Assembly (NCBI GenBank): GCA_963774345.1
Contig: CAVZFB010000038.1
Coordinates: 372,001 to 436,000 of the forward strand
Length of the DNA stretch: 64,000 nucleotides
From: AP-15 sp963774345
GTDB taxonomy: Bacteria; Pseudomonadota; Alphaproteobacteria; ATCC43930; CGMCC-115725
Reading direction: 5' to 3'
In this document: in pieces, positions 53,664 through 63,933 of the stretch
Position numbering within the stretch: the stretch's first letter is position 1
How the letters are laid out: each line of letters opens with the position of its first letter
Notes under the pieces: generated by a model
Seen by the model: only the letters and a program-made list of their open reading frames with translations
Databases searched by the model: none
What the model was told of the DNA's origin: nothing
Position numbers and translations under genes: made by a program

Positions 53664-54647
53664 CTATGACGACCGGGTTTCGTCGCGGTAGAGGCTCAGG
53701 GCCTGCATGACCGGGGCGTCGCTGAAGCTGAACAGGAAGGCTGGGCGATGGCCGGTGTTGACGTGCTCGCAGAAGGTCCAGGTCGGCACCGTGAACACGT
53801 CCTTGTCTTCCCAGTCGAGCCGCTCGCCGCCGACCACCGAGTAGCCGGCGCTCTCGACCACATGATAGTTGGTGCAGCAGACGCGGCGGCGCGCCAGCGT
53901 CTTCTCACCGGGGCGCAACAGCTGCATGTGGCAGGCGATGGTCGGCATGACCGGCCCGCCGGTGACCCGGTTTTAGTATTCGAGGATGATCTCGTCGCCG
54001 ATGTCAGGGGTATCGGCGGCAGCCAGACGCTGCAGCGCGGCACGCATCTCCGACATCGGGTAGTGCCACTGCGAGGCGTTGCCGGCCGGCCCGATGTCCT
54101 GCCGCTCCTCGGGGTACTCCTCGTAGAACCCGGCTTCGAGCATGCGCACCAGCGGGGTATCGAGGCCGTCGAGCCACATCATCGGCGCATCGGTGTCGTT
54201 GGCGTGGTCGTGCCAGCACCAGTTGGGGGTGAGGACGAGATCGCCCGGATACATCGGAACGCGCTCGCCGTTGACGACGGTGTAGCCGCCCCTTCCCTCG
54301 ATGATCAGGCGCAGCGCCGCCGCGGAATGGCGATGGGCCCGGGCAATCTCGCCCGGCATTACGATCTGGATGTTGGCGACGAGCGTGTTGCTGGCGACGC
54401 CGGGCAGTTCGGGGTTGGTCAGGCGCAGCACCCGGCGTTCGGCCTGCGCTGTACCGACCAGCTCGGCCGCCCGCATTGCCTGCGGCCGCAGATCGCGCCA
54501 ATGCCAGAGGTATGGTAGGGCCTTGCTGTGCGGCTCGACGCTAATGCCGCCGCCGATCCAAGCCGGTGTAATGTGCTGCGTGCGCAGTTGCGCGTAGTAG
54601 TCGTCAAGCTCTTGTTGCGAAGACTGGATGTCCGAAAGTTCGAGCAT
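53664..54647 (-). pseudogene. Gentisate 1,2-dioxygenase-like cupin, interrupted by an in-frame TAA
   Basis: Bicupin ring-cleaving dioxygenase of about 327 residues. N-terminal SDIQSSQQELDDYYAQLRTQ; first cupin AHRHSAAALRLIIEGRGGYT (HxH) with NWCWHDHANDTDAPMMWLDG. After DIGDEIILEY comes TAA, then NRVTGGPVMPTIACHMQLLR continues in the same frame and the second cupin (FTVPTWTFCEHVNTGHRPAF) is intact to 53664. So a single stop codon, not a frameshift, splits the gene. Gentisate or related dihydroxybenzoate cleavage is likely for an intact copy. Confidence 0.85.
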
Positions 54648-54676
54648 TAGAGATCCTCCCTGTTATGGGTATCTTG

Positions 54677-54757
54677 ATCGAGATTGCTTCGTCGCTACGC
54701 TTCTCGCAATGACAATTGCTCGATGTCATTCCGAGCGAAGCGAAGCAATCTCGATCC
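54677..54757. repeat. Palindromic MITE-like repeat, copy 2
   Basis: GATCGAGATTGCTTCG(...)CTCGCAATGACA pairs with TGTCATTCCGAGCGAAGCGA then AGCAATCTCGATC. Same family as 34475-34545; here the palindrome is longer and cleaner. Confidence 0.75.
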
Positions 54758-54802
54758 GCCGCTTCGCGGCATCCCTGCTTCTCGCCACCAGCGCAGCGAA
54801 GC

Positions 54803-55714
54803 TCAGGCCAGCGCGGCGCGGACCGCGGCCAGCCGCTCCAGCGAGCCCAGGACCTTCGGCTGATCGTTGCTCAGATGGCGCACCAGGATTTCGGTGTAGC
54901 CGATTTCCGCGAAGGTCCGAAACTGTTCCGCGACTTCGTCGACCGAACCGGCGATCAGGGATTCTGCCGGCATGCCGCGATAGCTTCGGCCCAGCGCGTG
55001 CTGCAATACTGCCTGCGCCTCCGACGAAGACTCGCCGACGTAAATGTCGCGCCGCAGGACGATGGCGCCCGGCTCTTTGCCGCAGGCGGCGCAGCGCTCG
55101 CGATAGAGATCGGCCTGGGAGCGCGCCTCATCGCGGGTGAGGCCGGGGCTCGCGATCCAGCCCTCCGCCAGTCGAGCCGCGCGGTCGATAGCCGGCGGGG
55201 CGCTGGCGCCGATCCACACCTCGACCGGCTCGGCCGGACGCAGCGCCAGGCTCGCATCGGCGATCCGAAACCGGCGGACGGAACTCACCGTTTCACCCGC
55301 CAGCAGGCGTCGGACAATGTCGAGGGCTTCCTCGAAAGCCGAGGGACGGGTCCTGAAGTTGATGCCCATAGCGGCGAACCGAGCCTCGCCCCAGCCCAGC
55401 CCGCATTGCATGATGAAGGGGCCTTGAGCGATGGCGGCCAAGGTGCCGATCTGCTCGGCCACCAGCACCGGGTACCACAACGGGAGCAGGAACAGGCATC
55501 CGGCCGGGGCCTCGCCCCACTCCGCGAGCAGCCGCCCGAGCATCGGCGTGTTCTGATAATAGGGCGTGGCCGATACGTGCTGATCTCCGACAAACAGGGA
55601 ATCGAGCCCGGCACGGCGCGCCGCTGCCGCTCGCTCGATCATCCAGCGCGCACCCTGGCGCGGATCTGGCACGTCCGGGTGGTTGCTCGTCAGCGAGATC
55701 CCAACTCTTATCAT
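54803..55714 (-). CDS. LLM-class flavin-dependent oxidoreductase
   Basis: 303 residues, TIM-barrel bacterial-luciferase-like enzyme: MIRVGISLTSNHPDVPDPRQ, AGLDSLFVGDQHVSATPYYQ, YPVLVAEQIGTLAAIAQGPF, RRFRIADASLALRPAEPVEV, WIGASAPPAIDRAARLAEGW and the C-terminal VRHLSNDQPKVLGSLERL. It would use FMN or F420; the exact substrate cannot be told. Located in the aromatic/hydrolase cluster on the same strand as the dioxygenase. Confidence 0.88.
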   Translation of the reverse strand: MIRVGISLTSNHPDVPDPRQGARWMIERAAAARRAGLDSLFVGDQHVSATPYYQNTPMLGRLLAEWGEAPAGCLFLLPLWYPVLVAEQIGTLAAIAQGPFIMQCGLGWGEARFAAMGINFRTRPSAFEEALDIVRRLLAGETVSSVRRFRIADASLALRPAEPVEVWIGASAPPAIDRAARLAEGWIASPGLTRDEARSQADLYRERCAACGKEPGAIVLRRDIYVGESSSEAQAVLQHALGRSYRGMPAESLIAGSVDEVAEQFRTFAEIGYTEILVRHLSNDQPKVLGSLERLAAVRAALA

Positions 55715-55737
55715 GTCAATCCTTGTCGCCGGGATGA

Positions 55738-56226
55738 CTACTTGAGCTGGTCCTTGATCTTGTCCAGGCCGGCGTGGGCGCAGGCGTCGTCGAGATTGCC
55801 GCCCGGCGCCCCGGCGGCGCCGATCGCTCCGACCACCTCGTCTCCCACCTTGATGACGATGCCCCCGCCCAGCAACAGCAGATGCGGCAATTTGAACAGG
55901 TTCACCAACACCGGTACCGTCTTGGACCTCTCAACGAGCGCGGTCGTGTCGGTCTTGAACGACGCCGACGTGTAGGCCTTGGCAAAGGCGCTGTCGAGCG
56001 TGTGGGCGCCGGCGCGATCGCCGCGCAGCACCGCCTGCTGCACGCCGTCGGCATCGACCAGCACGGCGGTCTCGGCATAACCCTGGCTGGCGCATTTCGC
56101 GACAGCCGCCGCGACGGCCTGGTTCGCGAGATCGGTGGCGATGCGGTGCGTTGGGAGCAGACCCTGGGCGTGGGCTTGGCTCACGAGAAAAGCGGCGCAG
56201 AGCGCGGATAGGAGAAACGGCTTCAT
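55738..56226 (-). CDS. GlcG/HbpS family secreted protein
   Basis: 162 residues with signal peptide MKPFLLSALCAAFLVSQAHA. GlcG/HbpS core: ANQAVAAAVAKCASQGYAET, AVLVDADGVQQAVLRGDRAG, THTL-like AHTLDSAFAKAYTSASFKTD, and GGGIVIKVGDEVVGAIGAAG with the closing DDACAHAGLDKI. HbpS homologues bind haem; GlcG has unknown function in glycolate use. Ends 24 bp past the LLM gene's start side and probably shares its operon. Confidence 0.9.
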   Translation of the reverse strand: MKPFLLSALCAAFLVSQAHAQGLLPTHRIATDLANQAVAAAVAKCASQGYAETAVLVDADGVQQAVLRGDRAGAHTLDSAFAKAYTSASFKTDTTALVERSKTVPVLVNLFKLPHLLLLGGGIVIKVGDEVVGAIGAAGAPGGNLDDACAHAGLDKIKDQLK

Positions 56227-56301
56227 GCGGCAGGTGACCTTTCAAAGTCCACTGTGGGCAACATCCTCCGCTTGTCCGGCCTGGACAACGGCAAATGATC
56301 C

Positions 56302-56871
56302 TCAGATGCCGGGTGCACCCGGACCTTGGACGGTGATCACGATACGGCGGTTCTTGGCGCGGTTGGCGGGGGTGTCGTTGGATGCCACCGGATGGGTGTC
56401 GCCGAATCCCTTGGCCGAGATGACGTCCGGCTTGATGCCCTGCGATATCAGGAAGGTAACGACCGCGCCGGCCCGCCGTGACGACAAGGTCAGATTATCG
56501 TTTATGCCGGCCCGCTGCAGTTCGGGCCCGACCGGGGTGTTGTCGGTATAGCCGTAGACGACGATTTTGGCATAGGGCAGGCCAACGAGCCGCGGAACGA
56601 CATGGTTCGCCAACTCGGCTTTGCCGGCGGCGCTGAGCCTATAGCCGCCCGCGGGGAATAGAAAGTCTCCCGCCTCGACGAAACTGCATTGCGCCTGCAC
56701 GGTTGCAAGCTGCCCCTGGAGCAGCTGGTTCTGCGCCTCGAGTTGCTGGTGTTGCGCCTCAAGTTCGTCGTAGGCGCTCTGCGAGACGCAGGCCGACAGC
56801 AGCAACCCCGCAACGAGGATGATGGCGGGTGCGGCAACGGACCTGATGGCCAAGAGTAACCGGCGGGCCAT
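56302..56871 (-). CDS. OmpA-family lipoprotein
   Basis: 189 residues. Lipobox LLLSAC near residue 27, then a short coiled coil (ELEAQHQQLEAQNQLLQGQL), then an OmpA/MotB peptidoglycan-binding domain (IVVYGYTDNTPVGPELQRAG, RRAGAVVTFLISQGIKPDVI, GDTHPVASNDTPANRAKNRR). Anchors the outer membrane to the cell wall. Confidence 0.88.
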   Translation of the reverse strand: MARRLLLAIRSVAAPAIILVAGLLLSACVSQSAYDELEAQHQQLEAQNQLLQGQLATVQAQCSFVEAGDFLFPAGGYRLSAAGKAELANHVVPRLVGLPYAKIVVYGYTDNTPVGPELQRAGINDNLTLSSRRAGAVVTFLISQGIKPDVISAKGFGDTHPVASNDTPANRAKNRRIVITVQGPGAPGI

Positions 56872-56971
56872 GACGGCTGTGCTCCCTGTGATGAGTTCGT
56901 CGGTGTCGAGCCCGCCGGACGCGCACGGCTTCGATCCGAGAGATGGCGGAGGGCTCGGTGCTATTATACGC

Positions 56972-58127
56972 TCAGTTGCGGCCCCACAGGATCTTTGTCG
57001 CCCGCCGGGCGCCCTCGGCCAACGCCTCGAACTTGGCCCAGCAGATCGAGGGATGGCCGACCCGCGTGCCGATCCCGCAATCGGTGCCGGCCAGCACGTT
57101 TTCGCGGCCGACCAGCCGGGCATAGCGCACGAGCCGCTCGGCGACGAGATCGGGATGCTCGATGAAATCGGTGCAATGGCCGACGACGCCGGGGACCAGG
57201 GTGGCGCCGGCCGGCAACTTCGCCTCCTCGAATACGCGCCACTCATGCTCGTGGCAGGGATTGGAGGCCTCGATCGAGAAGCTCCCCGCCTGCACGCGAA
57301 AGATCAGGTCGACGATGTCCTTGAGCGGGACGTCGTCGTGATGCGGGCCGTGATGGCTGCCCCAGCAGACATGCAGCCGGATTTTTTCCTTCGGGATGCC
57401 GGCCAGCGCGTGGTTCAGCGCGTCGACCCGGATCGTGGCGTATTTGCGGTAATCGGGAAGGGTGATGTTCGGGCAGGCAGTTCCAGCCATCGGGCAGGTC
57501 CGGGTCGTCGATTTGCAGCACGAAGCCGGCATCGACGATCGCCTGGTATTCCTCGTGCATGACATCGGCGATGGCGAAGACGAATTCTTCGTCGCTCTTG
57601 TAGTATTCGTTTGCCAGCCAGTGTTCGATCGTGCCCGGCGAGTTGGCCGGCAGGAACGCCTCGGCGACATCGACCCCGTCCAACGCCGCCTTGAAATTGG
57701 CGAGATCGGCGGCGAGATCGGCCTGACCGGTGTAGCGCAATTTTTCGACGCAGACCGGCATCGTCGGCGGACCGACCGGCCGCGCTCGCGGATTTGCCGC
57801 GAAGTAGCCGGCAAACTTGGTCTCGTCGCGGGCGGTGATGCTGAGCCGCCGCGGACCCGCCGAAGGCCGCGAAGCGTAGCCGGCGATCCGCCAGCGCACA
57901 TAATCGGTGAAGTTGGTCTTTGAAAGTTCGCCGTCATTGATGCAGTCGAGACCGCATTGCGCCTGATGCCGCACGGTTTCGGCGACCGCCGATTTGAGCC
58001 GTCGGTCGAGCGCGCCGGCGTCGTAGGGTTCGCCATTGGCCTTGGCGACGACCATTTCCCTCAGATCGTCCGGACGCGGCAATGAACCGGCATGGGCCGT
58101 CATGATGCGGTCGGTGCTGTAGAGCAT
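56972..58127 (-). pseudogene. MetE-like (cobalamin-independent methionine synthase family) enzyme, frameshifted
   Basis: About 384 residues. N-terminal MLYSTDRIMTAHAGSLPRPD, CGLDCINDGELSKTNFTDYV, FVLQIDDPDLPDGWN; then near 57470-57480 a one-base shift, after which ITLPDYRKYATIRVDALNHA and RLHVCWGSHHGPHHDDVPLK continue. The zinc-site elements HVCWG and GTDCGIG are present. C-terminal WAKFEALAEGARRATKILWG. This is the single-domain MetE-like group (also vinyl/epoxide-CoM transferase relatives); true substrate unknown. Confidence 0.85.
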
Positions 58128-58220
58128 TTGATACCTCCCGTTTGCCTGGCTTTATCGGTCGGCGCAGCCTGCGCACCGATTTTGTGCGATAACGGGGCGG
58201 TTCGGTAAAGGGGGATGACG

Positions 58221-58679
58221 ATGAGCGAACGGACTACACCTTCGATCGGCTTGCATCAGCCGCGCTGGGTCCACGACTTTCGCGCCTTCATCATGCGCGG
58301 CAATGTCGTCGATCTCGCAGTCGGCATCATCATCGGGGTCGCGTTTACCGGCGTCGTCAACAGCCTGGTCAAAGATATCTTTACCCCGATCATCGGCCTG
58401 TTGGTCGGCGGCATCGACTTCAGCAATATCTTCGTCACCTTGAAGGGCCCGCATACGGCGACCCTGGCCGACGCGCAGAAGGCGGGTGCGGTGACTTTGA
58501 ACTTCGGCGTGTTCATCAACACCGTGATTCAGTTCATCATCGTCGGCTTCGCCGTGTTTTGGCTGGTCAAGGCGCTGACCCGGCTGCATGTCCGCGAAGA
58601 TCCGGCGCCCGCCGCGCCGCCCAAAAGCGAAGTGCTGCTGCAAGAGATCCGCGATCTCCTCGCCGCCAAGCGCGATTAG
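58221..58679 (+). CDS. mscL: Large-conductance mechanosensitive channel
   Basis: 152 residues. FRAFIMRGNVVDLAVGIIIG (TM1 pore helix), VVNSLVKDIFTPIIGLLVGG, ITVIQFIIVGFAVFWLVKAL-like TM2 (NTVIQFIIVGFAVFWLV), and the C-terminal cytoplasmic helix PKSEVLLQEIRDLLA. Opens on hypo-osmotic shock to release solutes. ATG 58221 has AAAGGGGG at a 6-nt distance; ATG 58215 is directly adjacent to that run. Confidence 0.95.
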   Translation: MSERTTPSIGLHQPRWVHDFRAFIMRGNVVDLAVGIIIGVAFTGVVNSLVKDIFTPIIGLLVGGIDFSNIFVTLKGPHTATLADAQKAGAVTLNFGVFINTVIQFIIVGFAVFWLVKALTRLHVREDPAPAAPPKSEVLLQEIRDLLAAKRD

Positions 58680-58752
58680 CGTTCGGGGTGGCCGGGAACA
58701 ATCACTCCCGCCGTTGCTTTAGGCGAGGAGGAGATTTCTTGGTGGATTCTAA

Positions 58753-59214
58753 CTACCCCTTGAGACGTTTGCTGCATTCGCTGTAGTAGCCGCCGCCCTT
58801 TTGAATCCATTTGAGGCCGCCATTGCTGTTATTGTTTTTGTTGGCGTGGTACTGGTCGAGGCAGGTATGCATGCGGGCCTTGCCTGCCAACTCACTCGAA
58901 TATTTCGATGAGACGGCCGTCGGGAAGACAGCGTTTCCGACCGGCGCCGAAGTTTGCTTCGCGGCGGGAGTAGGGTGCGACGAAGTCGCGGCAGGGGAAG
59001 TCGCGGCAGGGGAAGCCGCCGCCTGCGGAGTGGTCGATCCGCATTCGGCCTTTCGGAAGTCGTTCCATTTCATTCCATTCAGAGTGCCGGCCTGCTGTGC
59101 GGCCTTATACTTGGCGCTGCACTCTTTCGCCGTCAGCGCCTGCGCCGATGGTATTCCACCGCAAGCCATCACAGCTACTAAAGCTATGGCACAGCCCAAA
59201 GCCGAACGGATCAT
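58753..59214 (-). CDS. Secreted Cys-containing protein (153 aa)
   Basis: Signal peptide in the first ~30 residues (ALGCAIALVAVMACGGIPSA). The mature part has two related modules: TAKECSAKYKAAQQAGTLNG then MKWNDFRKAEC, and ARMHTCLDQYHANKNNNSNG then GLKWIQKGGGYYSEC, separated by an Ala/Thr/Pro linker. Each module has two Cys, suggesting disulfides. The pattern resembles PsiF-type repeat proteins. Function unknown. Confidence 0.7.
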   Translation of the reverse strand: MIRSALGCAIALVAVMACGGIPSAQALTAKECSAKYKAAQQAGTLNGMKWNDFRKAECGSTTPQAAASPAATSPAATSSHPTPAAKQTSAPVGNAVFPTAVSSKYSSELAGKARMHTCLDQYHANKNNNSNGGLKWIQKGGGYYSECSKRLKG

Positions 59215-59424
59215 CGGAAATACCCCTCTTTTGACGCTAAATTGACGAAATGGGGATATCCGAGCCCACATTAAAGGTATGGGCGGGCGGCCGTCGTGGC
59301 ATCTGTTGCGGCCTCGGCCAGCCCCTTAACCACTGATAGGCAACGACAAGCGCCCGGCCTGATCGGCCTGCTGGCCGCAATCATCCCCGCCCGGTAGCCT
59401 GTGCCAAGATGTGGGAGAAAGCCA

Positions 59425-60793
59425 ATGACCGATGACCCCGCCTGGCCGCTCGCCGAGCATGTCTGCCGCACCGGCTATGCGGACCTGCCCGCGAGCACCA
59501 TTCAATCCGCTCGCCGCGATATTCTCGATACCTTCGGGTGCATGCTCGGCGGCAGCGGCTCCCCGGGGATCGACCAGTTGTGTGCGGTGATCGGCCACTG
59601 GGGCGGGCGGGAGGAAAGCCGCGTGCTGCTGCGTGGGACCAGCCTGCCGGCGCCACAGGCCGCACTGCTGAACGCCAGCATGGGCCACGCGCTGGACTTC
59701 GACGACACGCTGGACTCCGGCGGCTCGATCCATCCCGGTGTCTCCGTGCTCGCCGCGGTCCTGGCCGTCGCCGATCGACTCGGGGGAGTCAGTGGGCGGG
59801 ATCTCCTGCTGGCGGTGGCGCTGGGGCTAGACGTATCGTGCCGCATAGCCTTAGCCAGCACCTCGGACCGCGGCTGGCACCGCACCGCCGCGATGGGGGT
59901 GTTCGGCGCCGCGGCGGCGGCGGGCAAGCTGATCGGCCTGACGGCGGAGCAGATGCTGAACGCTTTCGGCATCGCCTATAGTCACGCCGCCGGCAACCGC
60001 CAATGCATCCTCGACGGGGCGCTGACCAAGCGCCTGCAGGCCGGCCAGGCGGCGAGCGCAGGCGTGTTCTCCGCCGTTTTGGCGCAGACCGGGTTCACCG
60101 GGGCGCGCAACGTCTTCGACGGCCGCTTCGGATTCCTGGAGCTGTACCAGCCGAACGGGCACGACGCCTCACTGCTGCTGCGCGACCTGGGGACGGTCTT
60201 TCGTGGTGAGGCGCTGAGCTACAAGCCCTATCCCTGCGGCCGCCCGTTGCACGCGGCGATCGACGCGGCGCTGGCGGCGCGGACCGCGCTGGCGATCACG
60301 GGGGCCGACGACATCGAAGCGGTGACGATCGAGGCCGATCCCGCCGGCCACGCCGACCAGTTCGACGGCTCGACTGCCAAGCGCCGCCCCACTCAGGTGG
60401 TGGAGGCGCAGTTTGCCCAGCCCTTCCTGGTCGCCACCGCCTTGGTCCACGGCAAAGTGGGAATCGCGGAGGTGGACGGTTTGGGGGACGCCTCAGTGCT
60501 GGCATTGTCGGACCGGATCACCGGGGTGGCGCGGGAAGGCCGGCCGAAGCGGTCGCTGAGCATCACCGTACGGCGTACCGACGGGCGCTCGGTTACCGTC
60601 GAGGCCACCGACCCCATCGGATCGCCGCAAAAGCCGCTGAGCGATGCGCAGTTCGAGGCAAAGTTCCGCGATTGCGCGCGCAACGCGGTGCGACCGCTGT
60701 CGGATGCAAGCGTCGATGCAGACGCTGGCGACGATCGCCCGGCTGGAGACACTGCCGGATGCCCGCGAGCTGCTGACCCCGTTCGCGGCGTAG
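59425..60793 (+). pseudogene. MmgE/PrpD family protein, frameshifted near its end
   Basis: About 456 residues. GGGAGAAAGCC precedes the ATG (MTDDPAWPLAEHVCRTGYAD). MGHALDFDDTLDSGGSIHPG, AMGVFGAAAAAGKLIGLTAE, GIAYSHAAGNRQCILDGALT and YKPYPCGRPLHAAIDAALAA are characteristic. After RPLSDASVD near 60705-60716 the frame slips; the real ending MQTLATIARLETLPDARELL continues in the other frame to TAG at 60791-60793. The family includes 2-methylcitrate dehydratase and cis-aconitate decarboxylase. Only the last ~25 codons are affected. Confidence 0.85.
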
Positions 60794-61031
60794 TTCCTAA
60801 CGCTGGCACTGCTGAGGCTGCGGTCTTGCGGATAGGTTTGCGTCATATCTTACGGAAACCGTAACGCGTTGATCGGACAGCCGCAGGCAAACCGCCCAAA
60901 TGTTTGAATTTTGCAAGACGAGCGTCGCGGCGCGAATGACGCATAGCCGGTTTTCTGGAAAATTCACGCCATTGCAGAGTAGCAAAATACGGGCGGGGAG
61001 CGCGTACGCAATTCAGCCGCACGCTGATAGG

Positions 61032-62812
61032 CTAGGCCGATACGAATCGATAACCGAGTACCGGGTGCATGTTCGTAGGAAACGCAGCGTCGAGCTGCTC
61101 CATACATCGCTGGGGATCTCGCACCGCCGCTCGGAGCGACTTGTGGTAGCTCTGCAAATCCGTAAACTCCTTATTCAACAGGGCCCGTGCTTCTATCGGC
61201 AGCGAAAATACGCGGTCGAATTCGCAGCGTGGCGGTTTGAAATCGATCCTGGAGCCGTCGGAAATGCTGCGGTAGGTACCACGGTCGTTGCTCGATCCCG
61301 CGAAACACATATGAATAACATCACGCTTAAGAGAGCGCTCGAATCGAGCTACGGCATCCTCAAGCCAGGAGTCCAATGGTAGCTGGCTGTCGACCAAACC
61401 GCCCCAAGGGGTGTCGTCCCCGGGCAAATCGATTCCGGTAAAAGTGGCGACGAGCCCACCAGCATCAAACTTGCAAAACGCATACGCCAAAAGCAAAGAC
61501 GCCTCGCGGAACTGAGCGGTCTTCTCGTCCGCCCAAATCATCAGGTAAGGACCCTCGTCCTCATCGAGTGAGAAAAAATCCGCGCCCCACGTCTGAAAGT
61601 TTAAAGCCGGAAAGCGATCGGGCACTAGCATCAGCGTTCCGAATTTGGGTGCTCGCGCGGGCGAGCCTTCCATCTGCAAGATTACCTGTCGGACATTTCC
61701 TTGTTCATTTTCGGCGAGACGGACCTGACGGACAGTACCGATTTTTATTTCCGCCTCCGACGGTTCCACAGCCGGCACGCCACCCGGGGTGTGCCGGGAT
61801 TGATCTGGATCCGTTATGTCATCCTGCATTAGTAACGCAAGTGCCTTTTCCGCCGTGTTCGCGCTCAATAACTCTGATACCTTCGCGACACCATGTCGGC
61901 GTAATATGGCTTTCAGCTCCCGGTTTCCCTCGCCTCCGATCAAGCTGAATAATCTTCCTGCCTTCACACCGCATTGCTCAACCAAGTCCTGGACATCTTG
62001 CACAAATTTATCTGCCAAAGCATCTAGGCGTCTTAGACCAGCACGGTTATCTTGAGCCGTGTAAATTGCGCGAGCTCGCTCAATAAGCATTTGTTTTTCG
62101 ATCTCCGCAACGCGAATTCCTTCCACATCCTCAACTTTGGTCGCTCGGTCTATTTTATGAGAAAGCAATTTGATGGCGCTCTCGAAATCCTGTCCGTTTC
62201 CACGGGACGCTACATATCCTCGCGACCGAGTAATGGCCTGTTCCAACAATCCGCCCCCATTTTTCTGATACAGGTCATTCTCAATATTCTCAACGGCGCG
62301 CTAATTTCGGTTGTAGCCGTCGCCAGTCGTAATTTACTAACCAGAATTTCTAACGCTATTATCCTATTCACATCATGGACGGAATTCCAGGGATCGAGGA
62401 TTTTTAATTTTTCCCAACTCGCTGTGACTCGATTTACCGCCCAGTCATATTGCATCTTCCCGCAATTTTGACACTTCCAATCTTCCCAGTCATGGTAATC
62501 CGCGCGTGTCACGCGTGTCACGCTGCATCGCGAACACTTTTCACAGTCATTGCGCCAATCGTGCCCCTCGTCACGGGTTTTGCCGCATGTTAAACACGTA
62601 CAACCCTCCCAGTTGTGCGAGGTTGGTCGTACAGCTCCACACACGGAGCACACCTCACAATCCGTATTCCAATCGTGTCCTTCATTGCGCGTCTTGGCGC
62701 ACGCTGAACACCGGCAACCCACCCAATCGTGTCCCTCATTGCGCGTCTTGGCGCACGCTGAACACCGGCAACCCACCCAGTCATGTCGCCCAAACATGCA
62801 TTTTAAGCTCAT
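61032..62812 (-). pseudogene. Zinc-ribbon-repeat protein with a large unknown C-terminal domain, frameshifted
   Basis: N-terminal 130 residues hold repeated zinc-ribbon-like modules: GHDWVGCRCSACAKTRNE twice in tandem, then HDWNTDCEVCSVCGAVRP, HNWEGCTCLTCGKTRDE, HDWRNDCEKCSRCS and DWEDWKCQNCGKM. A helical stretch follows to TTEIS. Near 62293-62302 the frame slips by one base and runs on as VENIENDLYQKNGGGLLEQA into a ~400-residue region (KFGTLMLVPDRFPALNFQTW, DEGPYLMIWADEKTAQFREA, FCKFDAGGLVATFTGIDLPG). Alternatively two overlapping genes; I favour one. Function unknown; similar ribbon arrays occur in accessory and signalling proteins. Confidence 0.6.
62682..62789 (-). repeat. 54-bp tandem duplication inside the zinc-ribbon gene
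   Basis: Units at 62682-62735 and 62736-62789 are almost identical (TCATTGCGCGTCTTGGCGCA then CGCTGAACACCGGCAACCCA). Each encodes one 18-residue ribbon module, so the duplication is recent and in frame. Confidence 0.9.
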
Positions 62813-62991
62813 ATTGTGGTCCCCGGCTGGCGCCTGAGTCGAAGCTCGCCCGCCCTCGGTTCGGTGAACGCGATCTGTTCATAAACGCCGCATCAGTCAT
62901 TCTTCAGATACGCAAGTGCTTCCGCGGGTCAGGGGCATGTCGGCGAAGGGATGTTATGTAAAACGCCCGCAGCCCGCCTAAGCCGCCCGCG

Positions 62992-63186
62992 CTACCTGTT
63001 CCAGGCACCTTTTGGAACGTTCATCATAAGTATCCCCTTGGCAGCAAGCTCGGTGGCGTTCTTTGGAACGATAGCAGCAGTTTCGAAGGGTGGAGCATTG
63101 ATTCCACGCGTTTTCTGGTATCCTGAAATTAGGTGAACCAGTTTAGCGTTGAGTAATTCTGCTTCGGACTGAGATTTCGCATTCAA
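62992..63186 (-). CDS. Small hypothetical protein (64 aa)
   Basis: 64 residues (MNAKSQSEAELLNAKLVHLI, SGYQKTRGINAPPFETAAIV, PKNATELAAKGILMMNVPKG). Composition looks protein-like. Overlaps the 3' end of the upstream gene by 44 bp in a different frame, so it may instead be the frameshifted end of that gene. No family recognised. Confidence 0.4.
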   Translation of the reverse strand: MNAKSQSEAELLNAKLVHLISGYQKTRGINAPPFETAAIVPKNATELAAKGILMMNVPKGAWNR

Positions 63187-63693
63187 TTACCATTTCAACC
63201 CGCAGGACCTTTAGTTCTTTCAGCCAGATTAATTTATCCGGGATAGGTGGTTTCAACACGCTCGGATGCAAGCCGCTAAACTCTTTCGCCGCATCTGCCG
63301 CGATATCGATTGCTTGGTCTGAGATGGGCGCCTCCACGAAGAATGTAAGTCTGGCTTTCGTATTGGATTTTCCGGCCGGCTGAGCATCTGGTGGCTTCGC
63401 CGCTACCTCTGCCTGCCGCTTCGCTTCGGCTTCGGCTTGGCGCCTTGCCGCTGTCTCCGCCCGCTGCTTCGCTTCGGCTTCGCGCATCGCATCCCACCGC
63501 GCTTGCCGTTTCGTTTCGGCTTCGGCTTGGCGCTTCGCCGCTGCCCGCTCGGCCGCCTCCGCTTCTAGGTGAAGCGAACAGGGTTTGCATATATGGTTTG
63601 CGGAGGGAGATTGGCTTCTACAGGAGCCGGTATGGGATCGCGTGTTCGCTTGCCACAAGCCCCGCACTTTGTTCCGAACAACGCCGATATCAT
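63143..63693 (-). pseudogene. Cys-ribbon plus coiled-coil protein, frameshifted
   Basis: GGAGGAAGCA precedes the ATG at 63693. The N-terminus MISALFGTKCGACGKRTRDP has one Cys pair; in the region 63580-63592 the frame slips and the second pair follows (HICKPCSLH), completing a likely four-Cys zinc ribbon. Then a long Ala/Glu/Arg coiled coil (EAEAAERAAAKRQAEAETKR, repeated AEAKRQAE units) and a C-terminal part (LTFFVEAPISDQAIDIAADA, KLIWLKELKVLRVEMVIECE). Unknown function. In a minus-strand operon with the ribbon-repeat gene. Confidence 0.6.
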
Positions 63694-63729
63694 TGCTTCC
63701 TCCACGGTCCGGCGCGCGAGCCGCGCGGC

Positions 63730-63933
63730 TCAACCTCCGCCTGTTAAACGGCGTTTGATTGGGTCGCCGTATTTAGCCATTACGCGCAAAAAAAACCATC
63801 GAATTTTCTGGAAGTCGTTCGCTCCCGCTGCTTGTAGCGGCGTGGGATCGCGTGTTCTTTGAGTATCCTCGGCCGATGCGCGGGTTTCTGCATATTGCTT
63901 CTGACGGGCCTGCGCTTCTCGCTTCGCTATCAT
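63730..63933 (-). CDS. Small hypothetical protein (67 aa)
   Basis: Starts with an ATGA overlap at the stop codon of the partial gene at the right edge, which supports coupled translation. MIAKREAQARQKQYAETRAS is a charged helix; FQKIRWFFLRVMAKYGDPIK and RRLTGGG end it. No family recognised. A frameshifted fragment of a longer protein is possible. Confidence 0.4.
   Translation of the reverse strand: MIAKREAQARQKQYAETRASAEDTQRTRDPTPLQAAGANDFQKIRWFFLRVMAKYGDPIKRRLTGGG

Noticed and set aside
56972..58127. Two separate overlapping genes (57243-58127 and 56972-58036)
   Set aside because: The two frames carry consecutive parts of one MetE-like protein, so a single frameshifted gene is the better call.
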